This document shows, piece after piece, positions 45,268 to 57,841 of a stretch of DNA of 64,000 bases; the first letter of the stretch is position 1, and each line of letters begins with the position of its first letter. Both the position numbers and the translations under genes were made by a program. The notes beneath the pieces were generated by a model. It was not told where the DNA came from. It ran no database searches and saw nothing but the letters and a program-made list of their open reading frames with translations. The stretch lies in NCBI GenBank assembly GCA_031216915.1, contig CM062290.1, forward strand, positions 252,160,581 through 252,224,580, given 5' to 3'. Source of the DNA: Pictodentalium vernedei. Lineage: Eukaryota > Mollusca > Scaphopoda > Dentaliida > Dentaliidae.

Positions 45268-46296
45268 TGTCTTGGCGCAATCCTTACTACCTTTCTCTCA
45301 CAGATACTGGCACAGATTGGGCATGAAGTAATTGGTTCTTGATTCCCCTCGCCCACTATACATATTGTGTATGATACACAATAATGTGTTTAGCAGGAGA
45401 CTGGAAGTAACAAACAATGAATTGTGTACGATATAACACTTTGCCCCCCCCCCCCCCCCTTCCTAAAAGTGCTACAAGGCATTTCTCTCAATGCTGCCTT
45501 AGTCTTAGTCTTTGTTGAGGAAAACAAACGCAACAGTCTCTATTTATCACAAGGGTGTAACTCGACAATGCATTTAAAAAAAGACATTGCTATTTTCCGG
45601 TAATATTTCCCTGTACTTTTCCCGTTGTGGTCTACAGAAATCAGTCGCCTAGCCGCCTGGCTTAGGGGGGGGGGGGGGGGGGGGTGGGGGGTAAGGTGAT
45701 CATGACCATGTTTCACATAACAAAAACTCCCCAAATCATGATTGTCCCAAATGGAGCTACACACACTAAAATTACTTCATATTGACACTTAAAGCACGGA
45801 GTTTTGCAAAATGTTCTGTTTGGTCTTCATGCCATTGCCTCACCCCCCCCCCCCCCTACTTCAAGTACGAGGAGTGGAAATGGCCGAGGTCCTAGTTAGA
45901 ATTGAGGGGGACCTTCGAAATCCCACCGAGTCTTTTCAAATATCAAGGTCGCCCACACACACACATACTTTAAGAACGAAAACAAATTGGCTAGCCCCCC
46001 CCCCCCCCCCCCCACACACACAGACAATTATAAAATCCGGGCTACGCCCCTGCTATACTGTATGTAACTATATATAATCGATTTCTCTATTTTCGAAATG
46101 GGGATGTGGGGGGGGGGGGCAAGTTCGATATAACGCTGACATATTTCGAAGGACCGACCCATGGAATTGGGCGTACCCCCCCCCCCCCCCCCCGCCACGG
46201 TTGAGTGTCTGAAGGCCCCTCTATGTATATTTTTCTCAAATTATGAAGCACTGAAATCGATTCTGATGCCTCCTGGGAATGATAGATGTTAAAAAC

Positions 46297-46344
46297 AGTA
46301 AGTGACAGTTTGTATTTAGGGGTAAGTGACAGTTTGTATTTGAA
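46297..46344. repeat. 24-bp tandem duplication
   Basis: GTAAGTGACAGTTTGTATTT occurs twice, 24 bases apart. Confidence 0.92.
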
Positions 46345-47689
46345 TTGAAGATCCCCTCCCGTCCCACCACTGGGAGCTCACACACAGGGATTGGTGAAGT
46401 GTGCACATGGGGTCCCAGTTATAATGGCTCCTAAGGCTTTGGGTGGGTATCATTGGGGTATCAAGAATAAACAGAAAGATAGTGCTTGAAATACATGTAT
46501 ATTGTTACTGATAGAATAAAGAATAAAAAGATTAAAACAGCTATGATAGTGGACTGTTTTTAGTTTGTAAACCAAAAGCTATCTAACTGTTTAGGAGAGT
46601 TGTTTTGATTTGTGAAGGGTTTTGTAATATGTTTTAACTATTGTTATTTTATGTACTTAGCAGATGCCTCTCTTATGTTTCTCACTGTTTGTATCATTTT
46701 ATTTTTATGTAATTTATTCAGTAAAAGAATTTTAGAATTCTTTAACTTATCTTTCCTTTTAAAGTTTTCTCAATAAGTGAAGGGTGGTGGAAATAAATGC
46801 ATAATGGGGACGGGTCAGTGGGTGATCCCATAGTGTCAGAACGCACTTGTTCCAGTCGTTTGTGTTTTTCCTCCCATTTGCATTTCTCAGAGATGATTAT
46901 ATTATTAAATACATAAAAATATATTATGCGGCAATCAACTATTTTTACAAGATTATCATCCACTGAAGGTTGAATACGACTGGAACATCTTTGTTTCGTA
47001 GTAGTCAAAGTGGATTTCGACAATGACGCCAACCCGATAGTACAAATTAACTGAGGTATGCAATCAAACAAGGTTTGATAAAATAAAAATAAGAAGCTTG
47101 CTCATCAGGCTATATGCGGATTGATTCGGTTGAGGGGGTTGATGTCGCCTTACACACAAATATCACTCCACAATAACACTGATCATAAGGAACAGATCAA
47201 GCAAAAGCAATTATTTATACCTTCTTCAGATACTAAAGCTCACTTCCATAAATGAGGTGTTCACCCGACAGTGGCCGATAAAAGCCCAACTCATAACTGA
47301 TATTCCAACCTATCTGCTTATTGACAGACATGTACCAACACTACAAGTAATAATACAAGTAAATAGGTAAATAAATATGTTTTTGGTCAGCATATGCCAG
47401 ACCAGAATATGATATTAGAAGCACATGCGTGTGGTGATGGTCTCTGAAGTTGAACACGTCTATAGTGGGTGCTTCATATTGGACTGTATCTCTATTTTTA
47501 CACAACACAGCTTGGCGGATTTATTAATTGTCCCACTGAGGTGTTCAATGTTAGCAGTAACTTAAGCAAATCTGTAATGCCATATCATGGGTTTACAGAA
47601 GGATGCAATCCAGAAATGACCACTGTATGTGTTCCATCGGAGAAGACTTTTACTGTAGATAATGCCTGCTGATATCCCCCGTGTCCGGT

Positions 47690-48200
47690 TTTGCCAGCCC
47701 CTATCAACACATAACTACCATTTTAAAGCCCAGATAGAGGTCCCAAAAAAGGTTTTCTATCGGGCCAGTTGAACTGTCAATCGCATCTATTCCAAAGGGG
47801 TCCCCATCAACGCCAAGAACATCCAGCGATGATTGCCAAGTATAGTAACTGTTTCTAATATACCCATTTGTGTCCTTGATGTTTTGTAACTGGCCCTTTT
47901 GGAAGTCTTAGCATGGTCCTAAATGATGTCCGATTGGGGCACCCGAGATGTCAATCTTTTTAGTGTTCGCTGCCTCTCATAAACCACAAAATATCTAGCT
48001 CTTTTCACAAACTTTGTTGATATTTTGTAACTGACCCTTTTCGGGGTCTTAGTATGGCCCGATATGGCGTCCGATTGGGGATGACGTCGTGTCAATTTTC
48101 TATTCTTAGGATGCAATCTATCAGCAATAAAATATCTGATGATTTTTACCTATTTTTGTAACATTTTACAACTGGGCGTTTCAGGGCTTCAGTGGGGCCC
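47690..48200. repeat. Degenerate repeat with about 140-bp period
   Basis: Three diverged units are anchored on TTTTGTAACTGGCCC (about 47882), TTTTGTAACTGACCC (about 48023) and TTTACAACTGGGCG (about 48165). Each is followed by a 'GGTCTTAG-TATGG' and 'GTCCGATTGGGG' block. The period is close to that of the adjacent 144-bp satellite, and the array borders it directly. Confidence 0.6.
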
Positions 48201-50370
48201 ATAAATAGGGTCGAAGGATGAACCCGAGGATTTGAATAATCTCGTAATTTACGGTGCCACCCTAGAAGGCCATTTGTTCTCAATATTTCAGCCAATAATT
48301 ACCATTTTGACCGTTTGGTCACTTTTAGAGTCCAATTTGGCCCCTAAAAAGGATCGGGAGGGTTAACGTTAGGATTTGAATAAGCTTATATTTTCGGACG
48401 CCACCCTATAATAATAACAATAATAATAATAAATACAGTTTAGAGCCGTGAATCCACCTAATTGCTCCCAGGGTTTACACCAAAAAAAAAAAAAAAAGAA
48501 AAGAAAAAAAAAAAAAGAGAGAAAAAAAAAACGCCGTTTGTTCCGCAAATTTCCATCAATAATTATGACTTTGACCATTTGGTCACTTTTAGGGTCCAAT
48601 CTGGCCCCTAAAAATGGGTGGGGGGGTGAACCTTAGGACTTGAATAATCTTGCATTTTAGGGCGCCACCCTATATAACGCCGTTTGTTAAGCGAACTTCG
48701 ACCCACATTTACGATTTTGACGATTTGGTCACTTTTAGGGTCCAATGTGGCCCTAAAAAGGGGCTGGAGGGTGAACCTTAAGATTTGAATGATCTTGTAT
48801 TTTAGGGCGCCACCCTATAACGCCAATTGTTCCGCGAATTATGATAAATAATTACGATTTTGACTTTGGTCACATTTAGGGTCCAATGAAGCCCCTAAAA
48901 AGAGGTGCGAGGGCGAACCTTAGGATTTGAATTATCTTGCAGTTTAGGGCGCACCCTAAAACACCGTCTGTTCCGCGAATTTCCGTCAAATAATTACGAT
49001 TTTGACCATTTGGTCACTTTTAGGGTCCAATCTGGCCCCTAAAAAGGGGTGGGAGTGTGAACCTTAGGATTTGAATAATCTTGCATTTTAGGGCGCCACC
49101 CTATAACGCCGTTTGTTCCGCGAATTACGGCCAACAGTTACCAGTTTGATCATTTGGTCACTTTTAGGGTCCAATATGGCCCCTAAAAAGGGGTTGGAGG
49201 GTGAACCTTAGGATTTAAATAATCTTGTATTTTAGGGCGCCACCCTATAACGCCGTGTGTTCGCCGAATTTCGGTCAATAATTACGATTTTGACCGTTTG
49301 GTCACTTTTAGGGTCCAATCTGGCCCCTAAAAAGGAGTGGGAGGGCGAACCTTAGGATTTGAATAATCTTGCATTTTAGGGCGCCACCCTATAACGCCGT
49401 TTGTTCCGCGAATTACGGCCAACAGTTACGAGTTTCACCATTTGGTCACTTTTAGGGTCCAGTATGCCCCCTAAAAAGGGGTGGGAGGGTGAACCTTAGT
49501 ATTTGAATGATCTTGTATTGTCGGGCGCCACCCTATGACGTCGTTTGTTCCGCGAATTTTCATCAATAATTACGACTTTGACCATTTGGTCACTTTTAGG
49601 GTCCAATGTGGCCCCTAAAAAGGGGTGGGAGGGTGAACCTTAGGATTTGAATAATCTTGTATTTTAGGGCGCCACCCTATAATGCCGTGCGTTCGCCGAA
49701 TTTCGGTCAATAATTACGATTTTGACCGTTTGGTCACTTTTAGGGTCCAATCTGGCCCCAAAAAAGGGGTGAGAGGGCGAACCTTAGGATTTGAATAATC
49801 TTGCATTTTAGGGGCGCCAACCTATAAGGCAGTTTGTTCCGCGAATTACGGCCAACAGTTACGAGTTTGACCATTTGGTCACTTTTAGGGTCCAATATGG
49901 CCCCTAAAAAGGGGTTGGAGGGTGAACATTAGGATTCGAATGATCTTGTATTTTCGGGCGCCACCCCTATGACGTCGTTTGTTCCGCGAATTTCCGTCAA
50001 TAATTACGATTTTGACTATTTGGTCACTTTTAGGGTCCAATCTGGCCCCTAAAAAGGGGTGGGAGAGTGAACCTTTGGATTTGAATAATCCTGTATTTTT
50101 AGGGCGCCACCCCTATAAGGCCGTTTGTTCCACGAATTTCCGTCAATAATTACGATTTTGACCATTTGGTCACTTTTAGGGTCCAATCTGGCCCCTAAAA
50201 AGGGGTGGGAGGGTTTGAATAGTCCTGTGTCTTTAGGGCGCCACCCAAGAAGGCCATTTATTTTTCGAATTTCTGCTAAATTTAGAAAGTCGAATAAGGA
50301 ACTGGGGAATAAGTAACAAATTTCACAGCGCTTGGGCAACATGCATTTGTCAATTATTCCCTAAACATGC
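48200..50370 (-). repeat. 144-bp satellite array, reverse arm (about 14 monomers)
   Basis: The reverse complement of the forward arm. The anchor GGCGCCACC or a variant lies near 48252, 48399, 48661, 48806, 48949, 49092, 49236, 49380, 49524, 49668, 49813, 49957, 50103 and 50237. The 48399-48661 step includes a 120-bp insertion. Subtypes again recur at 432-433 bp (for example the CGTGTGTTCGCCGAATTTCG type at 49236 and 49668). Monomers near the spacer are the most diverged. Beyond the last monomer, AGTCGAATAAGGAACTGGGG and TTCACAGCGCTTGGGCAAC invert the flank at 42758-42850. Confidence 0.95.
48411..48530. mobile_element. 120-bp insertion in a satellite monomer, A-rich end
   Basis: The monomer is split between CCACCCTATA and ACGCCGTTTG. 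The extra DNA is an ATAATAACAATAATAAT run, about 50 bases of unique sequence (TTTAGAGCCGTGAATCCACC), and a poly-A/GA tract of about 48 bases. The A-rich 3' end suggests a small retroposed transcript or microsatellite expansion; the source is unknown. Confidence 0.6.
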
Positions 50371-50395
50371 TCATAATAAAAATCTCTCATGAATA

Positions 50396-50622
50396 ATTAG
50401 GCTTTTCCCTCTGGAAAAGACTATTGTTTTTCTACGGATTATTATTTTTTTTTTTTGGGGGGGGGGTGGTTTTAGGCTTTTCCCTCTGGAAAAGACTATT
50501 GTTTTTCTACGTATATTTATTTTTTTTTTTTTTTTTTTTTAGGCTTTTCCCTCTGGAAAAGACTATTGTTTTTCTACGGATTATTATTTTTTGGGGTTTT
50601 TTTTTTTTTTTTTTTTTTTTTT
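50396..50622. repeat. Three short repeats with poly-T linkers
   Basis: TTAGGCTTTTCCCTCTGGAA followed by AAGACTATTGTTTTTCTACG occurs at about 50396, 50472 and 50539, each followed by long T runs. The phenylalanine/lysine-rich open frames here are artefacts. Confidence 0.9.
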
Positions 50623-53600
50623 CCACACATTTTTGTCCGTACGATTCAGAAGCCATTTTCGAACCGATTTTCACACAATTTGGCACACCCATAGAGTGGC
50701 AAAAAATCTAAAAATGTACTAAAGCGGAATTTTCGATTTAACCCTTATTTTGCCAGAATTGGCAAAAAACTGCCAAAATTGGGGTTTATCCGCACTTTCT
50801 CGAAACACGTCTTTAGGATTTTTTTTAAATATTCATCATTACTAGACCTGCCTATGACACAACCTTTGATACACACGACATATTAGGCGATGCATATGGT
50901 AACCCTCCACAGGCTGCCAAACATCGAAATTTTGATGAAATGGGCCGGTTTCAGACCCCCACAGCACCCAAACGATACTCGACAGGTAAACATAACTTCC
51001 TTTATTGGAAGTGGAATTCACCGAGGATCATTTTTGTAAGTAATAAGGGTGTTCAGAAAACCAAGTGTTAATCCGTTTTGGGCTGGTTAAACAGCAATAC
51101 CCTAAAAAAGCTCAAAACTTCATGTTTTCCCGTGGATTTCTCTAAACGAGTCTTGTAGATTTTCAAGAAAAATTGGTCACTCTGAGGTCTTGGTGTGACA
51201 TTACAAGATGCATGGATAAAATATTCCGGTCAGCATTAGTTAACCCTCCCCGAGCTGCTAAACATAAAAATTGTGATAAAATGGGCTGTTTTTAGACACC
51301 AACAGCACCCAAACGATATACCACAGAGAAAGGGGCCTTCATTTATCGGACGCAAAATTGATCGGAAAATATTTTTGAAAGTGGTAAGGGTATTCAAAAT
51401 TTGACGTCTTAACCCATTTTGGGGCTAGTTAAGAGAGATACCCATTAAAATCTTAAAATACCCGTTTTCTGTGGATTTCTCTAACAACATCTTGTAGGTT
51501 TTCAAGAAAAATCGGCTATTTGCAGGTCTTGGTGTGACATTACAAGTCGCATGAACAAAATATTCCGGTCAGCATTAGTTAACCCTTCCCGGGCTGCTGA
51601 AGGTCAAAATTGCGATAAAAATGGGCTGTTTTTGCACACCAACAGCACCCAAAGGGTACACCACAAAGAAAAGTGCCTTCTTTTATAGCGCGTACAATTT
51701 ATACGGAAACATTTTTGTAAGTAGTAAGGGTATTCAAAAGTCGACGTCTTAACCCATTTTGGGCAGGCTAAAGAGGGATATCCCTTGAAAGCTTTAAATT
51801 CCCATTTTCTGTGAATTTCCCTAACGGTAACTTGTAGGGTTTCAAGACAAATTGACTATTCGTAGGTCTTTATGTGACATTACAAATTGCATGGACAAAA
51901 TATTCTGGTGAGCGTTTTTTAACCATCTACAAACTGACAAGCATCGTGATGTTGTTAACATGGGACTGTTTTCAGGCACGCACAGCACCTAATGGTATAC
52001 ATGAGAGATAAACATAATCTCCTTTGTCTCCTTTGTTTGAAGTGGATTTCACAGAGGACCATTTTTGTAAGTAATAAAGGTATTCAAAAAGCCAAGCGTT
52101 AACCCCTGTTGGGGGAGGTTAACAGGGATATCCATCAAAAGCTTAAAAAATCGTTTTCCCTGGATTTCTTTACAAACATTTTGTGGGGTTTTCAAGAGAA
52201 AATGGCCGTTGATAGGTCTTGGTGTCATATGACAAGTTGCATGGATCAATTATTCTGGTAGGCATTTGTTAACCCTTCATGGGCTGCTAAATGTAAAAAA
52301 AAATCGAGGAAGTAGTCTGTTTTTGGACACCAACAACATCAAATGGAAATGCCACAGAGAAACGTAACTTCTTTTACGGGACGCAAAACTGATAGGGAAA
52401 CATTGATATTGATATTAACCCATTCTACCATTAATGATGGGTTTTACCTAAACATTTTTTTATCAAACCCAAACGAGTCATTTGAGACTACTATACTCAC
52501 ATTTCTCATAACATCAATGAAGGAACTTTAGTGAGACAGTTAAAAACAATTCGTCAGACAGTGTGGGGTCAAGAAAAATCATGGAATCCAATCGGGAAAA
52601 GCCATGATTCTCCAGAATCATAAAGTCTAGTTTTTTGGGTTTTTTTTTTTTTTTTTTCCACACATTTTTGTCCGTACGATTCAGAAGCCATTTTCGAACC
52701 GATTTNNNNNNNNNNNNNNNNNNNNNNNNNNNNNNNNNNNNNNNNNNNNNNNNNNNNNNNNNNNNNNNNNNNNNNNNNNNNNNNNNNNNNNNNNNNNNNN
52801 NNNNNAATCCAATCGGGAAAAGCCATGATTCTCCAGAATCATAAAGTCTAGTTTTTTGGGTTTTTTTTTTTTTTTTTCCACACATTTTTGTCCGTACGAT
52901 TCAGAAGCCATTTTCGAACCGATTTTCACACGATTTGGCACACACATAGAGTGGCAAAAAATCTAAAAATGTACCGAAGCGGAATTTTCGATTTAACCCT
53001 TATTTCGCCAGAATTGGCAAAAAACTGCCAAAATTGGGGTTTATCGGCACTTTCTCGAAACACGTCTTTAGGATTTTTTAAAAATATTTATAATTACTAG
53101 ACCTGCCTATGACACAACCTTTGATACACACGACATATTAGGCGATGCATATGGTAACCCTCCACAGGCTGCCAAACATCGAAATTTTGATGAAATGGGC
53201 CGGTTTCAGACCCCCACAGCACCCAAACGATACCCGAGAGGTAAACATAACTTCCTGTATTGGAAGTGGAATTCACCGAGGATCATTTTTGTAAGTAATA
53301 AGGGTGTTCAGAAAACGAAGCGTTAACCCGTTTTGGGCTGGTTAAACAGCAATACCCCAAAAAAGCTCAAAACTTCATGTTTTCCGTGGATTTCTCTAAA
53401 CAAGTCTTGTAGATTTTCAAGAAAAATTGGTCACTCTCAGGTCTTGGTGTGACATTACAAGTTGCATGGATAAAATATTCCGGTCAGCATTAGTTAACCC
53501 TCCCCGAGCTGCTAAACGTAAAAATTGTGATAAAATGGGCTGTTTTTAGACACCAACAGCACCCAAACGATATACCACAAAGAAAGGGGCCTTCATTTAT

Positions 53601-56600
53601 CGGACGCAAAATTGATCGGAAAATAATTTTGAAAGTGGTAAGGGTATTCAAAATTTGACGTCTTAACCCATTTTGGGCTGGTTAAAGAGAGATATCCATT
53701 AAAATCTTAAAACACCCGTTTTCTGTGGATTTCTCTAACAACATCTTGTAGGTTTTCAAAAAAATCGGCTGTTTGCAGGTCTTGGTGTGACATTACAAGT
53801 CGCATGAACAAAATATTCCGGTCAGCATTAGTTAACCCTCCCCAGGCTGCTGAAGGTCAAAATTGTGATAAAATGGGCTGTTTTTGCACACCAACAGCAC
53901 CCAAAGGGTACAACACAAAGAAAAGTGCCTTCTTTTATCGCACGTACAATTTATACGGAAACATTTTTGTAAGTAGTAAGGGTATTCAAAAGTCGACGTC
54001 TTAACCCATTTTGGGCAGGCTAAAGAGGGATATCCCTTGAAAGCTTTAAATTCCCATTTTCTGTGAATTTCCCTAACGGTAACTTGTAGGGTTTCAAGAC
54101 AAATTGACTATTCGTAGGTCTTTATGTGACATTACAAGTTGCATGGACAAAATACTCTGGTGAGCGTTTTTTAACCATCTACAAGCTGACAAGCATCGTA
54201 ATGTTGTTAACATGGGACTGTTTTCAGACACGCACAGCACCTAATGTATACATGAGAGATAACCATAATCTCCTTTGTTTGAAGTGGAATTCACAGAGGA
54301 CCATTTTTGTAAGTAATAAAGGTATTCAAAAAGCCAAGCGTTAACCCCTGTTGGGGAGGTTAACAGGGATATCCATCAAAAGCTTAAAAAATCGTTTTCC
54401 CTGGATTTCTTTAGAAACATTTTGTGGGGTTTTCAAGAGAAAATGGCCGTTGATAGGTCTTGGTGTCATATGACAAGTTGCATGGATCAATTATTCTGGT
54501 AGGCATTTGTTAACCCTTCATGGGCTGCTAAATGTAAAAAAAATTGAGGAAATAGTCTGTTTTTGGACACCAACAACATCAAATGGAAATGCCACAGAGA
54601 AACGTAACTTCTTTTACGGGACGCAAAACTGATAGGGAAACATTGATATTGATATTAACCCATTCTACCATTAATGATGGGTTTTACCTAAACATTTTTT
54701 TATCAAACCCAAACCGAGTCATTTGAGACTACTATACTCACATTTCTCATAACATCAATGAAGGAACTTTAGTGAGACAGTTAAAAACAATTCGTCAGAC
54801 AGTGTGGGGGTCAAGAAAAATCATGGAATCCAATCGGGAAAAGCCATGATTCTCCAGAATCATAAAGTCTAGTTTTTTGGGGTTTTTTTTTGTTTTTTTT
54901 TCCACACATTTTTGTCCGTACGATTCAGAAGCCATTTTCGAACCGATTTTCACACGATTTGGCACACACATAGAGTGGCAAAAAATCTAAAAATGTACCG
55001 AAGCGGAATTTTCGATTTAACCCTTATTTCGCCAGAATTGGCAAAAAACTGCCAAAATTGGGGTTTATCGGCACTTTCTCGAAACACGTCTTTAGGATTT
55101 TTTTAAAATATTTATAATTACTAGACCTGCCTATGACACAACCTTTGATACACACGACATATTAGGCAATGCATATGGTAACCCTCCACAGGCTGCCAAA
55201 CATCGAAATTTTGATGAAATGGGCCGGTTTCAGACCCCCACAGCACCCAAATGATACCCGAGAGGTAAACATAACTTCCTGTATTGGAAGTGGAATTCAC
55301 CGAGGATCATTTTTGTAAGTAATAAGGGTGTTCAGAAAACGAAGTGTTAACCCGTTTTGGCCTGGTTAAACAGCAATACCCCAAAAAAGCTCAAAACTTC
55401 ATGTTTTCCGTGGATTTCTCTAAACAAGTCTTGTAGATTTTCAAGAAAAATTGGTCACTCTCAGGTCTTGGTGTGACATTACGAGTTGCATGGATAAAAT
55501 ATTCCGGTCAGCATTAGTTAACCCTCCCCGAGCTGCTAAACGTAAAAATTGTGATAAAATGGGCTGTTTTTAGACACCAACAGCACCCAAACGATATACC
55601 ACAGAGAAAGGGGCCTTCATTTATCGGACGCAAAATTGATCGGAAAATATTTTTGAAAGTGGTAAGGGTATTCAAAATTTGACGTCTTAACCCATTTTGG
55701 GCTGGTTAAAGAGAGATACCCATTAAAATCTTAAAACACCCGTTTTCTGTGGATTTCTCTAACAACATCTTGTAGGTTTTCAAGAAAAATCGGCTATTTG
55801 CAGGTCTTGGTGTGACATTACAAGTCGCATGAACAAAATATTCCGGTCAGCATTAGTTAACCCTCCCCGAGCTGCTAAACGTAAAAATTGTGATAAAATG
55901 GGCTGTTTTTAGACACCAACAGCACCCAAACGATATACCACAGAGAAAGGGGCCTTCATTTATCGGACGCAAAATTGATCGGAAAATATTTTTGAAAGTG
56001 GTAAGGGTATTCAAAATTTGACGTCTTAACCCATTTTGGGCTGGTTAAAGAGAGATACCCATTAAAATCTTAAAACACCCGTTTTCTGTGGATTTCTCTA
56101 ACAACATCTTGTAGGTTTTCAAGAAAAATCGGCTATTTGCAGGTCTTGGTGTGACATTACAAGTCGCATGAACAAAATATTCCGGTCAGCATTAGTTAAC
56201 CCTCCCCGGGCTGCTGAAGGTCAAAATTGCGATAAAATGGGCTTTTTTTGCACACCAACAGCACCCGAAGGGTACACCACAAAAAAGTGCCTTCTTTTAT
56301 AGCGCGTACAATTTATACGGAAACATTTTTGTAAGTAGTAAGGGTATTCAAAAGTCGACGTCTTAACCCATTTTGGGCAGGCTAAAGAGAGATATCCCTT
56401 GAAAGCTTTAAATTCCCAATTTCTGTGAATTTCCCTAATGGTAACTTGTAGGGTTTCAAGACAAATTGACTATTCGTAGGTCTTTATGTGACATTACAAG
56501 TTGCATGGACAAAATACTCTGGTGAGCGTTTTTTAACCATCTACAAGCTGCCAAGCATCGTAATGTTGTTAACATGGGACTGTTTTCAGACAAGCACAGC

Positions 56601-57235
56601 ACCTAATGTATACATGAGAGATAAACATAATCTCCTTTGTTTGAAGTGGAATTCACAGAGGACCATTTTTGTAAGTAATAAAGGTATTCAAAAAGCCAAG
56701 CGTTAACCCCTGTTGGGGAGGTTAACAGGGATACCCATCAAAAGCTTAAAAAATCGTTTTCCCTGGATTTCTACAAACATTTTGTGGGGTTTTCAAGAGA
56801 AAATGGCCGTTGATAAGTCTTGGTGTCATATGACCAGTTGCATGGATCAATTATTCTGGTAGGCATTTGTTAACCCTTCTTGGGCTGCCAAATGTAAAAA
56901 AATTGAGGAAATAGTCTGTTTTTTTGGACACCAACAACATCAAATGGAAATGCCACAGAGAAACGTAACTTCTTTTACCGGACGCAAAACTGATAGGGAA
57001 ACATTGATATTGATATTAACCCATTCTACCATTAATGATGGGTTTTACCTAAACATTTTTTATCAAACCCAAACCGAGTCATTTGAGACTACTATACTCA
57101 CCTTTCTCATAACATCAATGAAGGAACTTCAGTGAGACAGTTAAAAACAATTCATCAGACACTGTGGGGTCAAGAAAAATCATGGAATCTAATCGGGAAA
57201 AGCCATGATTCTCCAGAATCATAAAGTCTAGTTGA
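50623..57235 (+). repeat. 2.03-kb tandem array (higher-order repeat of about 340-bp monomers)
   Basis: Units start CCACACATTTTTGTCCGTAC at 50623, 52658 (interrupted by the gap), 52878 and 54902. They end GATTCTCCAGAATCATAAAG then TCTAG and a poly-T run. Complete units are 2035 bp and 2024 bp; the last, ending near 57235, is about 340 bp longer. Inside each unit, related monomers recur at about 340 bp, anchored on ACAGCACCC (50961, 51302, 51642, 51982 and a diverged 52333). Each monomer carries a TGTGACATTACAAG-like word, a TTTTTGTAAGTAATAAGG-like word and TTAACCC-TTTTGGG. In the last unit the monomer at about 55580 is repeated almost exactly at about 55920, explaining its extra length. No coding sequence is seen. 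Confidence 0.94.
52706..52805. other. Assembly gap (100 N)
   Basis: Exactly 100 N. Sequence to its left has just begun a 2-kb unit (ending GAACCGATTT) and sequence to its right is the last 70-odd bases of a unit. The gap therefore hides at least most of one unit, and its true length is unknown. Confidence 0.98.
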
Positions 57236-57841
57236 TACATGAACCAGTACGTGTTACATGTAAGTGTTAATTCCATGCTTAATATACATGTATACCATTA
57301 GTCGCTGTATAAAAATAAAACAACACAAAAAATAGGTTTTTTATATTTTATTTTTCAACTGATTAATAGTTATTAAACATGTGACCAACTCATTGTGGAG
57401 GTCATCTTTTGATCTATTCAAAACTTCTTCAAGTGTGCAGCTGTTAAATAAACTGTACAGGCTGTACCCTATTGAAAATTAATTGGAGAATTTGTTACTA
57501 TGATCTACTCAGTTATCTGTATTGTAAATCCATTTTTTTGTCGTCGCGTGTGCAGTGCACTGTTGTGTTCGATACGAAACGACTTCCCACATAATTTGAT
57601 AGCTTTACATCTAGTGAAATTTCGGATTTCCGTTGTATACATACACAACCGATAAGGACTATGAGCATTACTCTTCATAAACGTACAAACTTTTTATTTA
57701 TTTTTACTCAGATTGCTGTAGGAATTGTTCGAAATACCGTGAGACAGAGTATACCGACTAAACTAAAATGAGCGCAGTATTGACTAGGTATTAAAAGAAA
57801 GTACCGACTTTCGGTTAAATACCGAAATACCGTAAAGCTCT
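57236..57841. other. Right edge of the insert, unannotated
   Basis: AT-rich sequence between the last 2-kb unit and resumed gypsy pol. It includes a cluster of the words ATACCG and TACCGA near 57737-57835. No gene is recognised. Confidence 0.4.

Larger units (their letters stand above)
44516..47690. other. Spacer between inverted satellite arms
   Basis: No transposase or other coding sequence is recognised. It contains five long C or G runs within 750 bases (45444-45459, 45665-45684, 45843-45856, 45995-46013, 46176-46193) plus a 12-G run at 46108. There is also a 57-bp tandem duplication and a 24-bp duplication. The open frames at 46742-47071 (-) and 47469-47672 (+) have no recognisable domain. 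Confidence 0.6.
42436..57841. mobile_element. 15.4-kb foreign insert in gypsy Y pol, carrying satellite arrays
   Basis: Gypsy pol coding similarity stops after the RNase H 'TDRSSL' block and resumes about 15.4 kb later in the pre-integrase region, both on the plus strand and in the right order. The DNA between has no pol similarity. It holds an inverted pair of 144-bp satellite arrays, a spacer of about 3.7 kb, and a separate 2.03-kb tandem array. No target duplication could be seen, and up to about 0.3 kb of degraded gypsy may remain at either edge, so the exact ends are uncertain. It may be one insertion or several. Confidence 0.7.

Noticed and set aside
47469..47672. 67-codon open frame in the satellite spacer as a possible transposase exon
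   Set aside because: No motif of any transposase and no supporting frame around it.
50424..50711. Phenylalanine-rich 'protein'
   Set aside because: Produced entirely by poly-T runs in the short repeats and the start of the 2-kb unit.
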